Below are positions 1 through 5,196 of a stretch of DNA of 9,398 nucleotides, in pieces. The stretch spans positions 1-9,398 of the forward strand of contig JBKKBM010000076.1 of NCBI GenBank assembly GCA_046714215.1, written 5' to 3'. The notes under the pieces were generated by a model. That model had not been told where the DNA came from and ran no database searches. It saw only the letters and a list, made by a program, of their open reading frames with translations. The DNA is from DATLCI01 sp046714215. Its GTDB lineage: Bacteria > Acidobacteriota > Terriglobia > Terriglobales > Acidobacteriaceae. How positions within the stretch are numbered: position 1 is the first letter of the stretch; every line of letters starts with the position of its first letter. Made by a program: the position numbers and the translations under genes.

Positions 1-213
1 CTGGAACAGAGCTTGCTCCCGGGCAACGCGTGGCGCATCACGAAATTGAATATCGAGGCCACGGGCAAGGCATTCTTCTTCAAGACCATCCGCATCAAGC
101 AGCGCCAATCCGGCTGGGACTACCGGCCCCTGCCCAACGACTTCACCATTGCGCAAGCGGTGGCCGCATTGAAACAGCCATCAGTCTCCGCGCAACGCGC
201 CCTTACGCGCTAG
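1..213 (+). CDS. C-terminal fragment of an unrecognised protein
   Basis: The frame is open from the first base of the window to a TAG at 211-213, so this is the last 70 codons of a gene that begins outside the window. I do not recognise the family. The visible part is a basic, beta-rich looking tail with FFFKTIRIKQ followed by WDYRPLPNDF, and no obvious catalytic motif or membrane segment. It ends tail to tail with the NSAR-like gene: the two stop regions overlap by 11 bases (203-213), and I see no terminator between them. The reading is favoured over the long opposite-strand frame only for bases 1-202, because from 203 on the minus-strand gene is clearly real. Confidence 0.55.
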   Translation: MEQSLLPGNAWRITKLNIEATGKAFFFKTIRIKQRQSGWDYRPLPNDFTIAQAVAALKQPSVSAQRALTR

Positions 214-1327
214 CCGATCCCGCGCGCACCGTCTGTTTCCTTACCGTCAGCTTTTCAATGAGATCTTCCCGCACCCGGTATCCGGTTCCCACTTCATCGG
301 ATATCCGGATGGTCCCCTGGCGGGAAACCGTGATCTCCGGCTCCACGATATCTTCTTTCCAATAACGCTGCGAAGCGCTCACGTCGCCGGGTAAGGTGAA
401 GTTGTCGAGGGTAGAGAGAGCGATATTCTGCGCGCGGCCGATGCCTGCCTCCAGCATTCCTCCACACCACACGGGGGTTCCGGCCAGCTTGCAGATGTCA
501 TGCACTTTGATGGCTTCGGTGAAGCCGCCCACGCGTCCCACCTTCACATTGATGATGCCGCAGGCACCGACTTCGATGGCCGTCTTGGCGTCGCGCGCGT
601 TGCGGATGGCTTCGTCCAGGCAGATCCGCGTCTTGATCTGCTTTTGCAGCTTGGAGTGAAAATAGACGTCGTCATGCCACAGCGGCTGTTCGATCATCAG
701 CAGGTTGAACTGGTCGAACTGACGCAGGTGCTCGGCGTGTTCCAGGGTGTACGCGGAGTTGGCGTCGCAACTCAGCAGGATGTTCGGCCAGCGCTTGCGG
801 ATGCGTTCGAAGATCTTCACGTCCCAGCCCGGCTTGCACTTCAACTTAATACGCTGGTAACCGGCATCGACCTCGACAGCAACTTTTTCTTCTAACTGCT
901 CGGGTGAATCCTGAATACCGATGGATACCCCGCACGCGATCTCGTCGCGCGTCCCACCCAGCAGCTTCCATAGGGGTATTTGCTTCTCGATGGCCTCCGC
1001 GTGCCACAGGGCATTCTCCAGCGCCGACTTCGCCATGCGATGCCCGCGGACGCGCTCAAACAACGGAACGCAGTCGCCGCCCCGTTCGAAACTCTTGCCC
1101 AGGATGGCGGGGCTCAACTCCGCGGTGATGGCGTACCACGCGGTGTCGATCGACTCTTCGTTGTAATACGGATGTTCGCCCGCCACGCACTCGCCCCATA
1201 CGTCGAGCCCCTGCGCGTGCAGCGTGACCAGCAGGATGCGACGCTCGGTAGTGCGGCTGAAGCTGGTCTCAAAAAAATGCACTAGCGGCATGCGGATCTC
1301 GCGCAGCGTGATGGAATCAACCTTCAT
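203..1327 (-). CDS. N-succinylamino-acid racemase / o-succinylbenzoate synthase family protein (enolase superfamily, NSAR/OSBS)
   Basis: This 374-residue protein has the usual length of the NSAR/OSBS branch of the enolase superfamily. These enzymes use Mg2+ to racemise N-acylamino acids, to dehydrate SHCHC in menaquinone synthesis, or both. The catalytic set is complete: the KxK pair K161/K163 in KLKCKPGWD, metal ligands D188 (CDAN), E213 (IEQP) and D238 (LDEA), and the second acid/base lysine K262 in NVKVGRVGG. R265, three residues after that lysine, corresponds to the arginine characteristic of this branch (R266 in the Amycolatopsis enzyme). The ATG at 1327 follows AGGTGGG by about 6 nt. 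It is the last gene of a minus-strand operon, 12 nt after a GNAT acyltransferase gene. No other men gene is visible, and the GNAT partner favours amino-acid racemase over menaquinone synthesis. Sequence alone cannot separate the two activities. Confidence 0.9.
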   Translation of the reverse strand: MKVDSITLREIRMPLVHFFETSFSRTTERRILLVTLHAQGLDVWGECVAGEHPYYNEESIDTAWYAITAELSPAILGKSFERGGDCVPLFERVRGHRMAKSALENALWHAEAIEKQIPLWKLLGGTRDEIACGVSIGIQDSPEQLEEKVAVEVDAGYQRIKLKCKPGWDVKIFERIRKRWPNILLSCDANSAYTLEHAEHLRQFDQFNLLMIEQPLWHDDVYFHSKLQKQIKTRICLDEAIRNARDAKTAIEVGACGIINVKVGRVGGFTEAIKVHDICKLAGTPVWCGGMLEAGIGRAQNIALSTLDNFTLPGDVSASQRYWKEDIVEPEITVSRQGTIRISDEVGTGYRVREDLIEKLTVRKQTVRAGSASA

Positions 1328-1339
1328 GCAAAACCCACC

Positions 1340-2149
1340 TTATTCGGTCGCGTATGACCACGTTTCATCCCATTTCCCTAACAAAAACTTGCCATTATCT
1401 TTTTCATCGCGCTCATAGCCCAGTACGGATAAGTCGCGGTCGAACGCGGCCAGGAACGCCTCGCGATTCCGCAGTTGCACCGCCTTGGCTTGATCACGGT
1501 CCGCCGGGGTCGCCTTCCAGGCATAGATCTCCGCCGGGACATCGATGGTGACCGCGGTGCTGAACGCCGGCACCCGACCCGTTTCCATCTTCGTTGTCAC
1601 CCGCTTCGATTTCAACCACCACTCGGCGACCAGGCGGTCCGTGGGCAATCCCCCCTGCAACGGTGACGATGAGAATCCGTATTGATTGATGTTGTAGCGG
1701 CGGGCAATCGCGCCCAGCCGGTCGATGTTGAGATAGGCGTTCTTGATCTCCAGGGGATCAAAAGTCCATTCCATCAGGTCGAAGCCGCGGGCGAGGGCGT
1801 CGTCGCGCTGCGCGAGTTTCATCCGGCGGCCCAGGCCGGAGTTGCGATATTCCTCACTCACCGCCAGCATGTGGCTATGCAGATACAGGTGGCCGTTGCG
1901 GTTTCCCGGGATGGCGAGCGCGAAGCCGATGAGCTTGGCGCCCTTGTCAACACCGGCGAACGAGCCAATGACCTGCCCGCCGATCTTGTCGGCGACCGTG
2001 AACATGCGCTGCGGGATGACGTCAATGTCATCGAACTTCCAGACTTCTTTTTGCAGTTCGACGCAGGCATTGAACTCCGCGATCTCCGAGCATTTGCGGA
2101 TCGTTACCTGGTCGGCCGCCACAGGCGTTACTTGGCCGCCGCTATTCAC
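1340..2149 (-). CDS. GNAT superfamily N-acyltransferase (COG3375 type), possible D-amino-acid N-succinyltransferase
   Basis: The predicted product has 269 residues from a GTG at 2149. The GNAT core is visible: strand-like LYLHSHMLAV, then the acyl-CoA pyrophosphate-binding loop RNSGLG (residues 102-107) at the start of a basic helix, followed by LMEWTFDPLEIKNAYLNI. That last motif, with LGAIARRY and the YGFSSSPLQGGLPTDRL stretch, is typical of the COG3375 family of predicted acyltransferases. I chose the GTG because GTGAATAG overlaps the mazG stop by 8 bases and an AGAGG lies 9 nt upstream. An ATG at 2197 would overlap mazG by 56 bases. The gene lies 12 nt ahead of the NSAR-like gene. In Geobacillus kaustophilus a GNAT next to NSAR succinylates D-amino acids, so the same role is inferred here. 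Substrate and acyl donor are unknown. Confidence 0.85.
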   Translation of the reverse strand: MNSGGQVTPVAADQVTIRKCSEIAEFNACVELQKEVWKFDDIDVIPQRMFTVADKIGGQVIGSFAGVDKGAKLIGFALAIPGNRNGHLYLHSHMLAVSEEYRNSGLGRRMKLAQRDDALARGFDLMEWTFDPLEIKNAYLNIDRLGAIARRYNINQYGFSSSPLQGGLPTDRLVAEWWLKSKRVTTKMETGRVPAFSTAVTIDVPAEIYAWKATPADRDQAKAVQLRNREAFLAAFDRDLSVLGYERDEKDNGKFLLGKWDETWSYATE

Positions 2150-3023
2150 TATTTTTGGCCTCTTGCCACAGCTTCTCCATCTCCTCCAATGTAGCATCCG
2201 GTAGGGTGCGTCCGGCGCGATGCAACTCCTCTTCTACGTGCTGAAAACGCCGCTTGAACTTGCGATTCGTCTTGCGCAGCGCGGATTCGGGGTCGAGCGA
2301 AAGATAGCGCGCAATGTTCACCAACACAAACAGCAGGTCGCCCACTTCATCTTCCAACCGCGCCCGCAATTCATCCGGCACTTGCTCGCCCCTGGCGTCC
2401 GCCACGCCCCGCGCATGCGGATTCGGTCCCGGTGCAGGATACTGCGCAACTTCATGGCGCAACTCATTGGTCTCTTCGGTGAGTTTGTCGAAGAGGCCTT
2501 CGATGTTCGGCCAATCGAAGCCGACATTCGCCGCGCGGGTGCTGATCTTGTAGGCCTCCATGAGCGCGGGCATGGAAGTAGAGATGCCAGTGAGCACCGA
2601 CTTACGTTTGTCGCCATCTCCATCCTTCTCGCTCTTTTCCTTGGCCTTGAGCGCCTCCCAGTTGCGCAAAACATCCTTCGACGTTTCCGCCGTCGCGTCG
2701 CCGAACACATGCGGATGGCGCGAGATCAGCTTGTCAGAGAGGCGGTCGAGCACGTCGTCAACGGAAAACTTGCCATCTTCCTTCGCCATCTCCGCGTAGA
2801 AGAGGACTTGGAGGAGCAAGTCGCCGAGTTCGCCGGGAAGCTCCTGCCAGTCGCGATTGTCGATGGCTTCGAGGACTTCGTAAGTCTCTTCCAGCGTGTA
2901 GGGCTTGATGGTGTCAAAGGTCTGTTCGCGGTCCCACGGACACCCGCCGGGCGCGCGCAGCCGCGCCATGATGGAGACGGCGCGTTCGAACTTCTCTCCC
3001 GTAGACTTTTCTCCAGAAGACAT
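2142..3023 (-). CDS. mazG: MazG nucleoside triphosphate pyrophosphohydrolase
   Basis: This 293-residue all-alpha NTP pyrophosphohydrolase hydrolyses (d)NTPs to NMP and pyrophosphate in the cytosol, a house-cleaning and stringent-response-linked role. Two MazG domains are present. The N-terminal one has CPWD (28-31), the metal-binding EETYE (45-49) with ELGD (65-68), and HPHVFGD (103-109). The C-terminal one has EETNE (183-187) and EDEVGD (224-229), then KTNRKFKRRF (251-260). A proline- and glycine-rich stretch (about 195-219) separates the two acidic motifs of the second domain, making the protein about 30 residues longer than the E. coli enzyme (263). A lysine- and aspartate-rich linker (126-141) joins the domains. 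The ATG at 3023 has no strong Shine-Dalgarno sequence. The gene follows the Rieske gene by 33 nt, and its TAG overlaps the GNAT start codon region. Confidence 0.96.
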   Translation of the reverse strand: MSSGEKSTGEKFERAVSIMARLRAPGGCPWDREQTFDTIKPYTLEETYEVLEAIDNRDWQELPGELGDLLLQVLFYAEMAKEDGKFSVDDVLDRLSDKLISRHPHVFGDATAETSKDVLRNWEALKAKEKSEKDGDGDKRKSVLTGISTSMPALMEAYKISTRAANVGFDWPNIEGLFDKLTEETNELRHEVAQYPAPGPNPHARGVADARGEQVPDELRARLEDEVGDLLFVLVNIARYLSLDPESALRKTNRKFKRRFQHVEEELHRAGRTLPDATLEEMEKLWQEAKNSE

Positions 3024-3056
3024 GAGAGTAATGTAAACGAATGGCAGACGATTGTC

Positions 3057-3374
3057 TTAGGCTTGCTGGTCCATCTCCACCAGCACGTCCTCACCCTCAA
3101 CCTTAATGGGATAGATCTTCGTCTTGGCGTCGGGATTGTGGCCCACCTGTCCCGTCTGCGTGTCGAATTGCCAGCCGTGCCACGGGCAAGTGATCTTGCC
3201 GCCTTCAAGATAGCCTTGCCCCAGCGGGCCGCCACGATGCAGGCAGACGTTGTCGAGCGCGCTCAGGGTGCCGTCGACATTCGCGACACACACGATCTTC
3301 TCATTGCAGGGAAACTCCCTGGCTTCACCCGGCGCGGGCAGTTCCGACTTAGCGGCGATCTTCACGAAGGGCAT
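3057..3374 (-). CDS. Rieske [2Fe-2S] ferredoxin-type protein (NirD-like)
   Basis: This is a 105-residue single-domain Rieske protein. The cluster ligands are visible as C44-x-H46 and C63-x2-H66, with HRGGPLGQG after the first pair and PWHGWQFD after the second. Proteins of this size are soluble electron carriers or small subunits, such as NirD or dioxygenase ferredoxins. No oxygenase or nitrite reductase partner is in the window, so the redox partner is unknown. I chose the ATG at 3374 because the product MPFVKIAAKSELP matches the usual start of the family. The frame stays open to 3518 but runs through intergenic hairpins and repeat-like sequence with no family resemblance. It is the first gene of the minus-strand operon with mazG, GNAT and the NSAR-like gene. 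Confidence 0.93.
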   Translation of the reverse strand: MPFVKIAAKSELPAPGEAREFPCNEKIVCVANVDGTLSALDNVCLHRGGPLGQGYLEGGKITCPWHGWQFDTQTGQVGHNPDAKTKIYPIKVEGEDVLVEMDQQA

Positions 3375-3390
3375 GCCCCCGATTCTAATG
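3375..3390 (-). promoter_or_regulatory. possible minus-strand -10 element for the Rieske-mazG operon
   Basis: On the minus strand TAGAAT (3387-3382) stands 7 nt before the ATG at 3374. A TTGTAC (about 3408-3403) lies 15 nt further upstream as a weak -35. If this is the promoter, transcription would begin at or next to the A of the start codon, giving a leaderless or near-leaderless message. The only ribosome-binding-like bases are GGGGGC touching the ATG. Spacing is short and the call is tentative. Confidence 0.25.
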
Positions 3391-3411
3391 GAAAGGCATC
3401 CGGTACAATCA

Positions 3412-3460
3412 GACACTTCAGCCGCAGATGAACGCAGGTCTAAGAAAAATCCGGAAAGGC
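3412..3460. repeat. repeat-like intergenic fragment (CCGCAGATGAACGCAG type)
   Basis: The stretch contains CCGCAGATGAACGCAGG followed by an A-rich segment and ATCCGG. I recall near-identical runs in intergenic regions of acidobacterial and some other GC-rich genomes, often near promoter or terminator regions. That recollection, not a second copy inside this window, is the basis for calling it a repeat. It lies in the divergent spacer between the Rieske gene and the small CxxC gene. Confidence 0.35.
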
Positions 3461-3465
3461 TGAGG

Positions 3466-3506
3466 CGTAGCAAGCTACGGGTGGAAGCACCGGCTTCGGC
3501 CGGGTG
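3466..3506. repeat. paired hairpins in the divergent spacer
   Basis: Two inverted repeats stand side by side. The first is CGTAGC-AA-GCTACG (3466-3479). The second is CACCGGC (3488-3494), a TTCG loop (3495-3498) and GCCGGGTG (3499-3506) with one bulged G. The C(TTCG)G closing arrangement is the most stable tetraloop type. Neither is followed by a T-run on either strand, so they are not simple intrinsic terminators. They resemble REP-like palindromic intergenic elements. Confidence 0.5.
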
Positions 3507-3559
3507 AAACAGCGACAATAACCTGGGCTTTAGTCTTGGCGAAGTCGCAGCATGATGGT

Positions 3560-3712
3560 ATGGCAGATCAAACAGAAAACAATGCGCGGCTCTACTGTCC
3601 CACTTGCGCCACAGAGGTGGCGGATCCGCTCGTCTGCGGCGATTGCTCCTCCGTCATCTGCCGGGTGTGCGGCTCGCCCCTGGAATCTTCCGACGAGTTG
3701 GCGATGGGATGA
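3560..3712 (+). CDS. small zinc-ribbon-like protein with three CxxC motifs
   Basis: This is a 50-residue protein beginning MADQTENNARLYCPTC and ending DELAMG. Six cysteines form three CxxC pairs: C13/C16, C26/C29 and C34/C37. The second and third are separated by only four residues. That layout fits one zinc ribbon plus an extra knuckle, or a cluster of bound zinc. There is no signal peptide or membrane segment, and the tail is acidic. The case for a real gene is the regular CxxC pattern and the junction with the permease: its TGA (3710-3712) overlaps the permease ATG (3709-3711), the classic translational coupling. I see no good Shine-Dalgarno sequence. An in-frame TTG at 3536 is an alternative start. 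The function is unknown; metal binding is inferred from the cysteines. Confidence 0.72.
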   Translation: MADQTENNARLYCPTCATEVADPLVCGDCSSVICRVCGSPLESSDELAMG

Positions 3713-5133
3713 ACGAGGGCACTCAAAGCAACAACCCCACCCTGGTCAAAGGCCTTTCCCTGCTCGACGCCGTGTTACTTCTGGTGGGCGGCGTGATCGG
3801 CTCCGGCATCTTCCTTAACGCCGCACAGATCGCCACTCAACTCAAGCCCGCGGACCTCTTTATACTGGTCTGGATCGCAGGCGGCGCCATCTCGTTGCTG
3901 GCCTGCTTTGCCGTGGCCGAGCTCGGCGGGATGTATCCCCAAGCGGGCGGCCAATACATCTTCCTCCGCGAAGCGTATGGCGAATTGCCCGCATTCCTTT
4001 ATGGCTGGATGATCTTCGCTGTGGTGCAGACGGGCACCATCGCCGCGCTGGCTGTGGGCTTTGCCCAATATTTCGGCGCGGTCTTCCCAACTTTCATACC
4101 ACAGGAACCTTTCTTCGCATTTTCGTTCTCCATAGCAGGCAAACCCGTCGCCTGGTCGCTGACGCCACAGAAACTCGTTGCTGTCAGCGGCATCGCGCTG
4201 CTCACCTTCGTCAACATGGTGGGACTCCGCCGTGGCTCGCTACTGGTCAACATCGCCACGTGGCTGAAGTTTGCCGCCATGGCCGCGCTGATCATATTGG
4301 GAATGGCCTTCGGTAAAGGCGATTGGGCACACTTCTCCGCTGCGACCGTGACTGCAGCTCCATCCGCCTCTTCCCTGCTCATGGCCTTTGGCGTGGCGCT
4401 CATCTCCGTGCTCTTTGCCTTCGACGGATGGATCTATGTGACCTGGGTCGCGGGCGAGATGAAAGACGCCGCCCGCAATGTCCCGCGCGCGCTCATCATC
4501 GGAGTCAGCTCGGTAGTGGTGATCTACGTCTCCATGAATGTCATGTACGTCTATGCACTACCCATGGAGACGATCATCAGCTCGAACGCCGTGGTCCAGT
4601 CCGCCGCGACGGCGATGTTTTCACCGCGCATCGGCGACAGTCTGGCCATCATGGTCGCCGTCTCCTGCTTCGGCGCCATGAGTTCGGCCATCCTCTGTAC
4701 CGCGCGCATCTTCTACGCCATGGCCAAGGACGGCGTCTTCTTCGCCCGCATGGCGCAAGTGCACCCGAAGTGGCGGACACCGGCGTTCAGTCTGGTCGTG
4801 CAGGGGATCTGGGCGTCGGTGCTGGCGCTGATCGGGCTCTACGACCAGTTGCTGACGTACGCCATCTTCATGATGATCGTGGGATACGTGGCCACGGTCG
4901 GCGCGCTCTTCGTGCTGCGGCGCACGAAGCCGGACCATCCGCGGCCGTATCGCTGCACCGGATATCCGGTGGTGCCGCTCCTTTACCTAGTGCTGGCGGG
5001 GGCGTGGACGCTGAACACCATCTGGGCGCGTCCGCTGGAGTCATTGGCTGGGTTGGGACTGGTGCTGCTGGGCATTCCCGGATATCTGTACTGGAAGTCT
5101 CATCGGAAATTGAATAACCGGATAACCGAATGA
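3709..5133 (+). CDS. APC superfamily amino-acid permease (LAT-like)
   Basis: This 474-residue inner-membrane transporter has about twelve hydrophobic segments. The APC signature is clear. The unwound first helix reads GGVIGSGIF (27-35). The loop after helix 2 carries AELGGMYPQAGGQYIFLREA (70-89). The helix 6 to 7 region has FAFDGW (236-241) and AGEMKDAARNVPRALIIG (248-265). This pattern matches the L-type amino-acid transporter family, which includes bacterial exchangers such as SteT. It moves neutral or aromatic amino acids by exchange or proton coupling, but the substrate here cannot be read from sequence. I chose the ATG at 3709 over an upstream ATG at 3604. The first 35 residues from 3604 are arginine-rich translation of the overlapping CxxC gene, and 3709 gives a four-base stop/start overlap. 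It diverges from the operon holding the amino-acid-modifying GNAT and NSAR genes. Confidence 0.94.
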   Translation: MNEGTQSNNPTLVKGLSLLDAVLLLVGGVIGSGIFLNAAQIATQLKPADLFILVWIAGGAISLLACFAVAELGGMYPQAGGQYIFLREAYGELPAFLYGWMIFAVVQTGTIAALAVGFAQYFGAVFPTFIPQEPFFAFSFSIAGKPVAWSLTPQKLVAVSGIALLTFVNMVGLRRGSLLVNIATWLKFAAMAALIILGMAFGKGDWAHFSAATVTAAPSASSLLMAFGVALISVLFAFDGWIYVTWVAGEMKDAARNVPRALIIGVSSVVVIYVSMNVMYVYALPMETIISSNAVVQSAATAMFSPRIGDSLAIMVAVSCFGAMSSAILCTARIFYAMAKDGVFFARMAQVHPKWRTPAFSLVVQGIWASVLALIGLYDQLLTYAIFMMIVGYVATVGALFVLRRTKPDHPRPYRCTGYPVVPLLYLVLAGAWTLNTIWARPLESLAGLGLVLLGIPGYLYWKSHRKLNNRITE

Positions 5134-5137
5134 TTTG

Positions 5138-5164
5138 AAACCCACCCCCACTGTCAGGGTTTTC
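5138..5164. terminator. weak candidate terminator between the permease and the M48 gene
   Basis: AAACCC (5138-5143) and GGGTTT (5157-5162) can pair around a 13 nt loop, and the right arm runs into TTTTC. The stem is short and half A/T, so termination would be weak. It is the only hairpin with a T-run that I see in the 63 nt between these convergent genes. Confidence 0.3.
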
Positions 5165-5196
5165 ACAATTGTCCGGTGATCTGATTTTCAATTACC

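Noticed and set aside
2150..2197. ATG at 2197 as start of the GNAT gene
   Set aside because: It would overlap mazG by 56 bases with an arginine- and tryptophan-rich leader. The GTG at 2149 has a Shine-Dalgarno sequence and an 8-base overlap.
2220..3431. 403-codon open frame on the plus strand, antisense to mazG and the Rieske gene
   Set aside because: It runs through two clear genes on the other strand, its product has no recognisable motif, and long antisense frames are common in GC-rich codon usage.
3375..3518. 48-residue N-terminal extension of the Rieske protein
   Set aside because: It is the translation of the intergenic hairpins and repeat-like sequence. The family begins at MPFVKIA (3374).
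4323..5117. 264-codon plus-strand frame overlapping the permease
   Set aside because: Histidine- and arginine-rich shadow of the permease codons, with no start signal and no domain.
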